DNA of 64,000 nt from Linyphia triangularis (Eukaryota > Arthropoda > Arachnida > Araneae > Linyphiidae). Where the stretch lies: contig OZ021730.1 in assembly GCA_963978545.1 (NCBI GenBank), forward strand, positions 4,566,201 to 4,630,200, read 5' to 3'. The notes under the pieces were generated by a model, which saw only the letters and a program-made list of their open reading frames with translations, ran no database searches and had not been told where the DNA came from. The translations under genes were made by a program, and so were the position numbers. The number at the start of each line of letters is the position of its first letter. Positions within the stretch are counted from its first letter, which is position 1. Shown here in pieces: positions 20,064 through 30,226 of the stretch.

Positions 20064-20250
20064 AAGAGAAGAAATTCATACTAGCAACCAACGAGACCCT
20101 TTACAAAAAAGCAAAACAGAAATGTTAAAATGAAACTACAAATTAGCAAAATTTTAAGCAATTGACAAAAATAAACATAACTTGTCAATCAACATACGAA
20201 AAAAGGGTAAACATACAAAAAATAAGATAACATTAAAATGTACAAAGTAG

Positions 20251-21066
20251 TTAGTCTAAAGGCAATTTACAAATTTTAGAAATAGGTCGCTTTAACTGTC
20301 CAGAATCTGTTTGCACAGTTACAACACGAACCTTTTCGTCAATTCCTGGATGAATATGAATAACTCGTGCAAGTTTCCACTTGAGAGGTGGCAACAGTTC
20401 ATTTTTGACAAGCACTAAATCATTCACAGCGATATTGGCTTTAGCTCTACACCACTTTGGACGTTGTTGAAGCCTAGAAAGGAACTCCATGTTCCATCTC
20501 TTCCAAAATTGTTGAAGTAAACGCTGCACCAGCTGCCAGCGTCCCAAACGTGATTGTGGAATGGTTGAAAGATCTGGCTCTGGAATAGCTGTTAATGCAG
20601 TACCAATGAGAAAATGACCTGGTGTTAATGGAGCAAGATCATTTGGATCAGATGAAAGAGGACACAATGGCCTGGAGTTTAGGCAGGCTTCAATTTGTGC
20701 AGTGAGTGTATTCAGCTCCTCAAGACTGAGTAGAGATTCTCCCATTGTGCGCCTCAAATGGTATTTCATTGATTTAACACCAGACTCCCACAATCCTCCA
20801 AAATGTGGAGCACCAGGGGGATTAAACTTCCATTTAATGCCTTCAGATGAAACAAAGTTGGAAACACTGTTGTCAGACTTCGAGGTGAGCAAAGACTTCA
20901 GTGATGCCTTGAGCTCTCTGTTAGCTCCTATAAAATTGGAACCGCAATCACTAACTATTTCTTCAGATCTTCCTCGCCTTGCAAAAAACCTCTTTAAAGC
21001 AGCAATTAAGGCTTGAGAGGTAAGGTCACTCACCACTTCCAAATGAATAGCTCGTGTGGCAAAGCA
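20251..21066 (-). pseudogene. BEL/Pao pol, integrase core and C-terminal part
   Basis: The open minus-strand frame encodes the integrase catalytic core (VSDCGSNFIGANREL with the second Asp; GGLWESGVKSMKYHLRR with the Glu) and the Pao-type C-terminal region (FWKRWNMEFLSRLQQRPKW, DLVLVKNELLPPLKWKLARV, RPISKICKLP). It should end the pol polyprotein at 20251. The frame is interrupted at 21066/21067 by LINE F. The preceding integrase part is at 26730-27761. Function: would insert the element cDNA if the gene were intact. Confidence 0.85.
21053..21066. repeat. Target-site duplication of LINE F, left copy
   Basis: CGTGTGGCAAAGCA directly before the F 5' end, repeated at 26716-26729 directly after the F tail. 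It comes from the BEL integrase gene and proves F is a discrete insertion. Confidence 0.92.
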
Positions 21067-21700
21067 CCCCTCAGGGGGTTTACTTTCTATAAGTAAATAC
21101 GGGCTTCACAACCCCGGGGCGCCCCCAGTGATCTATCCCTCCTTCTGTTTTATCTTCTCGTTTTGTTTTTGTATTTATCGTTTGACTTCTTTCTTCCCTC
21201 GTTGTGGTTACCTCTTCAGAGGTGAGGGCTCCCCTTGAGAAGCTTTGTGCCGCTCTGTTGCCATCAGCTTCTCTCGGGCATTTAATCACCCACGTGTTTG
21301 CCGTGCGTGGAGACCCGTGTCTCTGGAAAGGGGGATCCTGGTAGTTGAGGGGCGACATACTGTCCCAATACACTACTTTGGCCCTTGCTTCAGATAAACG
21401 GGAGGTGCACATTGGTCCCGTGTGTATCAATCGGCTGGTCGTCCGACTTCGTCGGCGGCTAGGGATCAAGCGTCCGGCTCGTCTGCTGGGAATCTCGTTA
21501 AGGGTGGAGACTTCTACAGGGACGAGTCGTTCGCGTATAGGTACTGGACAACCCGATAGAGTCATGCTGTGCGTAACAGTTCTGTTGATATTTTGTTTTC
21601 TTTTATGATTTTTGTTGCTTGCCGGCAGGCTCTATCCCCGATAATGAGGACTCCATGGTGGGTGGGACTCTAGTGCCCGAATTATTATTTCTATTATTTG
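21067..21700 (+). promoter_or_regulatory. F 5'UTR
   Basis: 634 bp common 5'UTR with the terminal CCCCTCAGGGGG and the TTTACTT/AAGTAAA hairpin. The long stem around the conserved aatctcgttaagggtgg loop carries a G-U pair here (CCGGCTCGTC with GACGAGTCG). Leads into the ORF1 ATG at 21701. Confidence 0.65.
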
Positions 21701-22835
21701 ATGGCAACTAAAACTTCTTTCTTTTCTCCCCCTTGTGGGGAGCAACAAGGTCCTATACTTACCGAAAAATTTTTCATTGTGAAAAGATCTGAGGGCTCAT
21801 TTGAAAAGCTCTCTCCTTTTTTTATTGAAAAGGCTCTAAAGTCAAACGTAGGAGATGTAGTCTCCGTTAAGAAATTGAGATCTGGCGATTTATTAGTTGA
21901 AGTCCGGAACGCTAATCAAGTCAACAGCATTTTAAAGATGGAAGCTTTCGGAACTTACCCAGTGACCGTGAGTGCACACGCCTCACTTAATAAGTCTAAG
22001 GGGGTTATATCTGAACCCGATCTCTATCATACATCTGAAGAAGAGATCTTGGATCATTTACGCGACCAGAAAGTTTCTGCCGTTCACCGGATAACCATCC
22101 GTAAAGATGGAACTATTATCCCTACTAAACACCTAATACTGACCTTTGATATGCCAACTCTTCCAACACAGGTGAAAGCCGGGTATATAAACTGCCGCAT
22201 ACGACCTTACATACCAAACCCACTTCGTTGCTTCAAGTGCCAGAGATTTGGTCATTCCCAAACGGCTTGCCGCGGGAAAATTGATATCTGTGCACGATGT
22301 GCAGGAAGTGGTCATGGTAGTTCTGATTGCACTGCACCTGAAAAGTGTGTCAACTGTGAAGGAGCACATACATCTTTCTCCCGAAAATGTCCCAATTGGA
22401 TACAGGAGAAAGAGATACAAACTGTCCGTGCTAACCAAAATTTGACATACTTTGAGGCAAGGAAACAGGTTGAAGCCCGGACTCCTCGTGTTGGAGTGTC
22501 ATATTCTAACGCTTGTAAAAAGTCAGTTAGCAGCCAGAGTACACAGACGGAGACTATTTCTTTGCCACTTGCCAAGTTTACCCCAACGGGCGTCCTCTTC
22601 AGATTCCATCAAAAGACCGTCTCTGATTAAGAAATCTCTTGCAAAGTCGAAGGCTTTGCAAACGATGAAATTAAAATCTGCAAAGGGTGTTTCTATTAGA
22701 GGGAAACCTGCTAACCCTTTTCACATCCTTGGTTCAATTAGAGATCCAGATGAGGTGAATTTACACCCATCTGATGACGATGAGATCCTAGAAGAAGATC
22801 CCGACCCCCCTTTCAAATTTTCTTTAAATAATTAA
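21701..22835 (+). pseudogene. F ORF1 with one frameshift
   Basis: Starts MATKTSFFSPPCGEQQG. RRM-like region (KRSEGSFEKLSPFFIEKAL, KKLRSGDLLVEV, KGVISEPDLYH) and three zinc knuckles (FKCQRFGHSQTAC, CARCAGSGHGSSDC, CVNCEGAHTSFSRKC) are intact. An extra T near 22577-22579 (aagttta where relatives need aagtta) shifts the frame and gives a stop at 22630. In the shifted frame the C-terminus continues (KKSLAKSKALQTMKLKSAKG...) to 22835, where the stop overlaps the ORF2 ATG as TAATG. Confidence 0.85.
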
Positions 22836-25800
22836 TGGCTTCTTTTGTTTCTTGGAATTGTCGCGGTTTTAGGTCGAGGAAGGATGATGTTAAGAATATT
22901 ATTTCAACTTACCATCCAGCATGTTTGGCACTTCAAGAAACTTTCTTGAAGGATCCATATAAATCAAAGATCCGTGGGTATAGTTGTATTAGGAAAGATG
23001 TTACCCGTAGTAATACAGTGTCTGGAGGAGTATGTCTTTTTATTTCTCATAATTATCCCAGCACTGTAATCACACTACGCACATCTCTACAGGCTGTGGC
23101 TGCGAGACTTCATTTACAGTCCCTTCTCACAGTCTGTTGCCTATACCTACCGCCACATGCTATCATCCGCCAAGAGGAGCTGAATGATTTGATAGACCAG
23201 CTTCCAACTCCATTTCTATTGCTTGGTGACTTAAATGGACACAGTACTATGTGGGGTAATGCTAATACGAACCCTCGTGGGAGACAAGTGGAAAAGTTGC
23301 TTTCTGATCACTGTCTCTGTCTCCTGAATAATGAGGAGAAAACCTATTTTCATGAACCCACTAGATTATTCCATTCACTTGACTTAGCCATTTGTTCCCC
23401 TATACTTTTGCCATACTTGAATTTTGCTGTTGGGAGTGATCTACATAACAGTGATCACTTCCCTATTCTCATTTCGCACACGGGTAGTGGTGGCGTGAAC
23501 ATACGTCTACCTACATACAAATACCACAAGGCGAATTGGGACAGATTTACTGAGTTGGCTGTTGTAACAGGAACAATGGTGGACAGTGAGGATGTTGATA
23601 CTGCTGTCCAAAATGTCACTGAAGCAATTTTAAATGCTGCTGACTCCTCCATTCCTAAGACATCACCTAGAACACTGCGGCACTGTAAATCATACTGGAA
23701 TGCAGACTGTCAGTCTGCATACAAGAAACAAAAGAAGCTATGGGGTATCTTCCGCAGATACCCAACTACAGGAAACCTTATCGCCTTTAAAAAGGCTAAG
23801 GCATTTGCTCGTAGAGTTAGACGTCAAAGTCAGAAGGATTCTTGGATAAGTTATGTATCTTCAATTACTTCTAAAACATCAAGCAAGCAGTTGTGGAAGA
23901 AGGTTAGAGCAGCCAACGGTTTGTATCCGGAATATTCTTGTCCGATACTTCAAACCGGAGCTGCTGTGTTCTCTTCCCCTGAAGATATTGCTAACCTTAT
24001 AGGTGAAACTTTTGAAAGTGTATCCAGTTCCGATTCTTATAGTCCTGCATTTTTAGTGACTAAGAATCGTGCTGAACGGGCTGGAATTAATTTCAAGAGC
24101 AATATTGATTACTCCTACAACTGTGACCTTAAGATGTACGAATTGAAGAGTGCTTTATCTAAAGCACACAACACCAGTCCAGGTCCAGATGGGATCAGTT
24201 ACCAAATGCTTCGCCATTTAAGTCCAGATTCTCTTTTTAACATCCTTTTTCTTTTTAATCGAATCTGGAAGGAGAACATCTTTCCTACCTTGTGGCGGGA
24301 AGCTACTGTAATCCCCATTCTGAAACCTGGAAAGGATCCCAAGGATCCTCTGAACTATCGACCGATAGCCTTAACGAGCTGCCTCTGTAAGACCTTTGAA
24401 CGTATTGTAAACGCCCGACTCTCTTACATGTTGGAAAAAGATGGATGTATTTCACCTTTTCAGAGTGGATTCCGACAAGGACGGTCCACTCTTGATAACA
24501 TCGTGAAACTAGAAACAGATGTTCGTAATGCCTTTGTGCAGAGGAATCATCTAGTTTCAATCTTTTTCGACATTGAGAAGGCGTATGATCATACGTGGCG
24601 ATATGGTATCCTGCAAACTCTATTTAATTTTGGTTTTAGGGGTAATCTGCCCCTTTTTATTCAAAATTTTTTATCATGTCGTGTTTTTAGAGTTCGCATT
24701 GGAGCTTCATTTTCTAATTATTTTAACCAATCTGAGGGTGTTCCTCAAGGTTGTGTTTTAAGTGTCACCCTTTTTAACCTTCACATTAGCAACATCCTTC
24801 ATGTCCTTTCACCCTTTGTTCATGGAACTTTGTATGTTGATGATTTGCAAATCTCATGCCAAGGATCAAACATGCGCTTGATTGAACGTCAATTACAAAC
24901 TGCTGTTAACAGACTTGTAGAATGGTGTGAACAAAACGGCCATAAACTGTCACCATCTAAAAGCAGTTGCATCCACTTCTGTAGGAGGAGGGGTCTTCAC
25001 CCTGACCCTGAAATCCACATACGCAATTCTCCCATCCCAGTTGTGAATCAGATAAGATACTTGGGAGTCATCTTCGACAACAAGTTAAATTTTCTCCCAC
25101 ATATTGTATACTTGCGCAAGAAGTGCGATAAATCGCTTAATATCCTCAAAGTACTCTCAAATACATCTTGGGGTGCTGATCGCACTTCTTTGCTGCGTAT
25201 TTACAATTCGGTTATCTTATCCCGTATTGACTACGGATGCGTTGCGTATGGGTCTGCAGGAGTATCCCTTCTACGAAGATTGGATACTGTCCATCACACT
25301 GCTGCCCGTATTTGTTCAGGTGCATTTCGCACTTCACCCATTGAAAGTCTGTTGACAGAGTGTAGTCTACTTCCACTTGACTTGAGACGAAAAAAATTAA
25401 GCGCCAACTACTACTGTAGAATTATGTCTGATCCTTTTCACCCTTTACGTAATTTGAGACTTGATGCCTATCTTGGTAGGTTATATGATGCTCGTCCATC
25501 TAACATCCGACCATTTTCTGAAAGAGCGAAATCCATCTTGTTGGATGCAGCTCTAAGTGACGTAGTTACCCAAACATTTATAACTCAATCCTTTCCACCG
25601 TGGGATATTCCATCTTTCCACTTTCTCAATCCATTTGCGATGTATTGCAAGGCAGACACTGCCCCAGAAATTATGCAACAAATATTTTGTGATCACCGCT
25701 CTCAGTATGCTGACTATGAAGCAGTATTTACTGATGGATCCAAAGCAGGTGAACGTGTTGGCTGTGGTACTGTGTCCGACACATCCACAGTCGCTTTTTC

Positions 25801-26515
25801 ACTTCATAAATCCTGCTCGGTTTTCACTTCTGAGATGACAGCAATTTCTTGCGCGCTGCTGCATATCTCACTCTGCCACAATCGCAAATTTTGTGTGTAT
25901 ACTGACAGTTTAAGCTCCTTGTCAAGTCTTGAGCAAGTTAAGACCAATAGCCATCCACTTGCCTTTGACATTTTGTCAAAATTACACACACTTGAGAGGA
26001 AAGGATTTACTATATTGTTCTGCTGGGTACCTAGTCACATGGGAATCTCAGGAAATGAATCGGCTGATTCTGCTGCTAAAGCGGCTTCAATCCCGCTGCA
26101 GCAGCCAGTTCCCTACCAAGATATTAAGACTTTTATTCACAAGTTCATATTATCCTTACGTCAAGAAGCATGGGATTTGCAAACTAACAACAAACTCCAT
26201 ACCATCAAAAATCATCTTCTTAAATGGCCAGTTAATCCAATGCGTCGGACAGATGTCAAACTGACTCGTCTGCGCATTGGTCATACCCGATTGACGCACC
26301 GACATCTATTGCTGGGAGAAGATCCACCTTTTTGCGATATTTGTCGTTGCGATCTTACTGTGTCTCATATTTTAATTTCTTGTCCTAAGTTTCAGTCACA
26401 TCGTCTTAGGTTTTTTAAGAGTACCAGTTTAAGTCTTCAGGATTTGATTGGGGAAACTCCCCATCCAAATCTTTTTGCTTTTTTAAGATCAATCGGGTTT
26501 TTAAATCACATCTAG
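22835..26515 (+). CDS. Family A LINE ORF2, intact (element F)
   Basis: A 1226-residue endonuclease/RT/RNase H polyprotein, starting at the ATG of TAATG. It has WNCRGF, LGDLNGHSTMWGN (Asn kept), SDHFPI, FFDIEKAYDHTWR, EGVPQGCVLS, LYVDDLQIS, FTDGSKAGE, TSEMTA, YTDSLS, GNESADS and the cluster CDICRCDLTVSHILISC. All catalytic acidic residues I can locate are present. It could act in cis poorly, because its own ORF1 is frameshifted, or supply RT in trans to other copies and to the SINE. Confidence 0.9.
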   Translation: MASFVSWNCRGFRSRKDDVKNIISTYHPACLALQETFLKDPYKSKIRGYSCIRKDVTRSNTVSGGVCLFISHNYPSTVITLRTSLQAVAARLHLQSLLTVCCLYLPPHAIIRQEELNDLIDQLPTPFLLLGDLNGHSTMWGNANTNPRGRQVEKLLSDHCLCLLNNEEKTYFHEPTRLFHSLDLAICSPILLPYLNFAVGSDLHNSDHFPILISHTGSGGVNIRLPTYKYHKANWDRFTELAVVTGTMVDSEDVDTAVQNVTEAILNAADSSIPKTSPRTLRHCKSYWNADCQSAYKKQKKLWGIFRRYPTTGNLIAFKKAKAFARRVRRQSQKDSWISYVSSITSKTSSKQLWKKVRAANGLYPEYSCPILQTGAAVFSSPEDIANLIGETFESVSSSDSYSPAFLVTKNRAERAGINFKSNIDYSYNCDLKMYELKSALSKAHNTSPGPDGISYQMLRHLSPDSLFNILFLFNRIWKENIFPTLWREATVIPILKPGKDPKDPLNYRPIALTSCLCKTFERIVNARLSYMLEKDGCISPFQSGFRQGRSTLDNIVKLETDVRNAFVQRNHLVSIFFDIEKAYDHTWRYGILQTLFNFGFRGNLPLFIQNFLSCRVFRVRIGASFSNYFNQSEGVPQGCVLSVTLFNLHISNILHVLSPFVHGTLYVDDLQISCQGSNMRLIERQLQTAVNRLVEWCEQNGHKLSPSKSSCIHFCRRRGLHPDPEIHIRNSPIPVVNQIRYLGVIFDNKLNFLPHIVYLRKKCDKSLNILKVLSNTSWGADRTSLLRIYNSVILSRIDYGCVAYGSAGVSLLRRLDTVHHTAARICSGAFRTSPIESLLTECSLLPLDLRRKKLSANYYCRIMSDPFHPLRNLRLDAYLGRLYDARPSNIRPFSERAKSILLDAALSDVVTQTFITQSFPPWDIPSFHFLNPFAMYCKADTAPEIMQQIFCDHRSQYADYEAVFTDGSKAGERVGCGTVSDTSTVAFSLHKSCSVFTSEMTAISCALLHISLCHNRKFCVYTDSLSSLSSLEQVKTNSHPLAFDILSKLHTLERKGFTILFCWVPSHMGISGNESADSAAKAASIPLQQPVPYQDIKTFIHKFILSLRQEAWDLQTNNKLHTIKNHLLKWPVNPMRRTDVKLTRLRIGHTRLTHRHLLLGEDPPFCDICRCDLTVSHILISCPKFQSHRLRFFKSTSLSLQDLIGETPHPNLFAFLRSIGFLNHI

Positions 26516-26659
26516 ATTTTTAAACATATCCTTTTTTAAATTTTATTAACCTCTTCATCATTTTAGAAATGTGTTTTTAGCTTTCTTTAATTATATTATG
26601 TCATATCTCATCATATTTATATTTCATCTTCCATCCTAGTTTTTTTTATCTTTTGTTTT

Positions 26660-26715
26660 GGCGCAGTATGGCCCTTGTGTTGCCTTTGCGCCATAAAACC
26701 CAAAACAAAACAAAA
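26660..26715 (+). repeat. F 3' hairpin and CAAAA-type tail
   Basis: GGCGCA (26660-26665) pairs with TGCGCC (26687-26692), with an inner GGC/GCC stem. Then ataaaaccc and repeats of CAAAA run up to 26715. Unlike J and K, the tail unit is not AACC. Confidence 0.75.
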
Positions 26716-26729
26716 CGTGTGGCAAAGCA
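26716..26729. repeat. Target-site duplication of LINE F, right copy
   Basis: CGTGTGGCAAAGCA, identical to 21053-21066. BEL integrase sequence resumes from here. Confidence 0.92.
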
Positions 26730-28183
26730 AACAAAAATTGCCACGTAAACCTTAAAGGACCTTTTTCCTCTTCCATTCCTCTCCTTAGCCAAAAAGGGAC
26801 CTGCAAAATCTACACCCGATTTAGAAAAGGGTCTAGATGGAATCACTCTTGATGCAGGAAGATCACCCATAATCTGAGTCATGGAAGAAGCAGCAAGTCT
26901 AAAGCAGGTAACGCAAGAATTGACAAACCTGCGCACTACATCTCTTCCACAGGGAATCCAAAATTTTTGTCGGATGACAGACAACAAAAGCTGAGGCGCA
27001 GCATGAAGATGCTTGAGATGAAAATATTGTACTATTAAATTTGTAAGATAGTGAGACTTAGGAATTATCATGGGATGTTTAGAATCTTCAGATAATCTTG
27101 AATGTCTCAGTCTCCCACCCACACGCAAAATCCCATCACTGTGTAGGAATGGTGACAAAGATACCAACTTGCTAGAAGGTTTCACAGGCCTTCCTGCCTT
27201 TAAATTGCTCAAGTCCTCATGAAATTCAGCTTCCTGTACACATTTGACAATGACCAGTGTTGCCCTTGATATTTCATCGCAAGAAAGATGACCTGAAACT
27301 CGTTCAGCATGAGCTAGGGAACAGTTCTTCCAAAATCTTAGGCACCAAGCAACAACTCGGCACAACTTCGTAAACGAAGAAAACTTAGAAGTAAGGGAGT
27401 CAGTGTGCACACGAGTGGCTGTAACAACACTACTCTTTTTCATCTCCTGCAAATGTGATTCTTCAAAATTAAACTGTGGTGGTTGCCCTTTGATGAGATG
27501 ATCAAATGGCTTATAAAGAAACTGAGGACCACATGTCCAGAGGGTACAATTCAACAACTGTTCTGGCGGAAGACCTCTTGTGGCACAGTCTGCAGGATTA
27601 TCTTGTGAAGATACACGATTCCATACAATTCCTGGAGTAGCCTCCTGTATTTTGGAAACTCTGTTTGCAACAAATGGCAACCAATGGCGCGGCTCTGAAG
27701 CAATCCAAGCAAGTGTCTGAAGCAATCCAAGCAAGTGCAACAGTCGAGTCTGACCAAGCAAAAGTTCTGCTTATTGATAACTCCAATGTTGGTAGGACAA
27801 CTTCCAAAAGATTCGTCAACAACAGTGCTGAGCACAGTTCCAAACGGGGTAATGATTGCGTTTTAACAGGTGCAACACGGGTTTTGGAGGTTAGAAGTGC
27901 AACATTGACAGTTTGATCACAATTAACAGAGCGAAGATAAATAGCTGCACAATAAGCTCTTTCAGACGAGTCACAGAAAGCATGAACTTGAATGTCTATT
28001 GGTTGTGGTGCAAGAATAAAGCGTGGGATCTTAAATTTAGTAAGTAGAGGGAGTTTTTCTTGGAAATTCTTCCATCTGGTAGCAAGAGGTTCACTCAACA
28101 CTTCATCCCAACCCAAGTTGTAATTCCAAAGTTCTTGTATGAAGATTTTAGCAATAATTACAGTCGGTGCTAACCAGCCCAAA
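26730..28183 (-). pseudogene. BEL/Pao pol, RNase H region and integrase N-terminal part, frameshifted
   Basis: Read from 28183 downwards: a Pao-type region after RT (GWLAPTVIIAKIFIQELW, AFCDSSERAYCAAIYLRS, KTQSLPRLELCSALLL, FAWSDSTVALAWIAS), then HWLPFVANRVSKIQE, DNPADCATRG, the integrase zinc-binding H-H-C-C segment (HLKHLHAAPQLLLSVIRQKFW, CVTCFR) and the start of the catalytic core (GVDFAGPFLAKE). A 22-bp unit is duplicated in tandem at 27694-27737, shifting the frame between the RNase H region and the integrase. Broken on the right by LINE G at 28184 and on the left by F. Confidence 0.85.
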
Positions 28184-28817
28184 CCCCTCAGGGGGTTTAC
28201 TTTCTTTAAGTAAACACGGGCTTCACAACCCCGAGATGCCCCAGTGATCTAACCCTTCGTCTGTTGTACCTTCCTTTTTAGGTTTTGTATTTATTGTTTG
28301 GCTTCTCTTCCATCCCTCGTTGTGGTTACCTCTTCAGAGGTGAGGGCTCCCCTTGAGAAGCTTTGTGCCGCTCTGTTGCTATCAGCTTCTCTCGGGGATT
28401 ATATCACCCACGTGTTTGCCGTGCGTGGAGACCCGTGTCCCTGGAAAGGGGGATCCTGGTAGTTGAGGGACGACATACTGTCCCAATACACTACTTTGGC
28501 CCTTGCTTCAGATAAACGGGAGGTGTACATTGGTCCCATGTGCATCAATCGGCTGGTCGTCCGACTTCGTCGGCGGCTTGGGATCAAGCGACCGGCTCGT
28601 CTACTGGGAATCTCGTTAAGGGTGGAGACATCTACAGGGACGAGCCGGTCGCGTATAGACACTAGAGAACCTGATGGTGTTATGCCGTGCGTAACAGTTC
28701 AGTTACTATTTTTTTCTTTTCTTGGTTTTTGTTGCTTGCCGGTGTGCACTATCCCTGATATTGAGGACTCCATGGTGGGTGGGATTCTAGTGTCCGAACT
28801 TCTCTTTAATTTATTTT
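28184..28817 (+). promoter_or_regulatory. G 5'UTR with a perfect 14-bp stem
   Basis: Common 5'UTR (variant with loop TCTTT in the TTTACTT/AAGTAAA hairpin). GCGACCGGCTCGTC (28588-28601) pairs perfectly with GACGAGCCGGTCGC (28639-28652) around the conserved loop. This is the best-preserved version of that stem in the window. Confidence 0.68.
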
Positions 28818-30218
28818 ATGATGGCTTCTTCTTCTCTCTCCAGCCCCACGGGAGGCCTAATTCCCCAGACAATGAACTCAAAACGTAATATTGAAACAAT
28901 TGACAGCTCAACTTTACCAAAGAAACTTACTATTCCATCTGATTTACCATCCTTTCTTATTATACATTCCGATTCTGACCAATTAGCTAATTCATCTCCA
29001 TTCTTAATTCAAAAAGCAATAAAAGGAATATGTGGTAGCGATCCAAAAAACATAAAAAAAACTACGCTCTGGTGATCTACTTGTACAAACCATAGACTCA
29101 AGACAATCCCACTATCTCCTCAACACTACATCAATAGCCAATATAGCAGTCCTTGTAACTCCCCATAAATCTCTGAACTACTCGCAAGGGGTTATTTCAG
29201 AGTCTGATCTACTTCATGTAGACGACTCTGAATTGACACAAGAACTGTCACCCCAGGGAGTTACAAGTGCAAAAAGAATAACCATCAAAAGAGAGGGAAA
29301 TATCATTAAAACTAAGCATGTAATCTTAACGTTCAATAGCCCAGACCTTCCCAAAAGAATCACAGCAGGTTACTTAAACTGCCATGTTCGACCATACATC
29401 CCAAATCCTCTGCGGTGTTTCAAGTGCCAAAAGTTTGGTCACTCAAGGAACACCTGCAGAGCGAAAATTGAAACATGTGCAACATGTGGCAGCACGGAAC
29501 ATCCTAGTGAGGGCTGCCACGATAAACCTGTATGTGTAAACTGTGAAGGATCGCACCCATCCTACTCCAGAAACTGTAATATATGGAAACAAGAAAAGAA
29601 AATTCAAGAACTAAAAGCAAATAACAATATCACATATCCCGAAGCCAAAACCATGTTCAAACAACTCTTTCCAGAACAAAAAGAAAAAACTTACTCAATA
29701 GCTACAACATCTTGCAAAACAGAAATAGCTATACAAACACAAATATCTATCCCTACAAACCAAACCTTAACAACTGAAAACCTTCTAAAATATTTTATAC
29801 CACAATCGCAGTGTAACGCATCCTCATCTCAAACTGATCCAATTCAATTAGCCTCTAAACCAGTAAATACAACTACTAAAAGCAAACCAAAAAATATCTT
29901 AAAGAACTCTACTACCAAAAAAACTGAAGTAAATAAAATAACCAAACCTGGAGAAGCCTTGAAACAAAAAGTCTTCTCTAAAATAAAATTAAACCCTGAC
30001 TCTAAAATAAAATTAAACCCTAAACCCATCCTAATAGCTATTTAACATCCAAGCAGCCAAAGTTTTCATATAAACCTGAATCCTTATCAGATGAAGAGGC
30101 CATATCAGGCCTTTCGGACACCGGGGACATGGATGTTGAGTTAGGGCTCGAGACCCCTCCTAATCTCCAACCAAGGAGGAGGTCAAAGGAACGGGGATCT
30201 GACAATATAACATCCTAA
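28818..30218 (+). pseudogene. G ORF1 with two frameshifts
   Basis: Starts at tandem ATGs (28818, 28821; MASSSLSSPTGGLIPQ). An extra A in the run near 29050-29058 shifts the frame. The remainder (RSGDLLVQTIDSRQS, KRITIKREGN, zinc knuckles FKCQKFGHSRNTC, CATCGSTEHPSEGC, CVNCEGSHPSYSRNC) is read in the second frame. Near 30000-30045 a duplicated SKIKLNP unit and a second shift end the frame early. The acidic C-terminus lies in a third frame to the stop at 30216-30218. Confidence 0.82.
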
Positions 30219-30226
30219 AATTCCAT

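Larger units (their letters stand above)
21067..26715 (+). mobile_element. Family A LINE F, full length
   Basis: A 5649 bp element from CCCCTCAGGGGG to a CAAAA-type tail, flanked by a 14-bp duplication of BEL sequence. ORF2 is intact, and ORF1 carries a single one-base insertion. It is somewhat diverged from E and M. Confidence 0.92.
19734..28183 (-). mobile_element. BEL/Pao LTR retrotransposon, minus strand, interrupted by LINE F
   Basis: The 3' LTR is at 19734-20029 and the pol 3' end at 20251-21066. LINE F is inserted at 21067-26715 with a 14-bp target-site duplication. Pol continues at 26730-28183 (integrase N-terminal part and the RNase H region) and is cut at 28184 by LINE G. Gag, protease, most of RT and the 5' LTR should lie to the right, beyond the nested LINEs. 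This is the only element on the minus strand. Confidence 0.85.
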
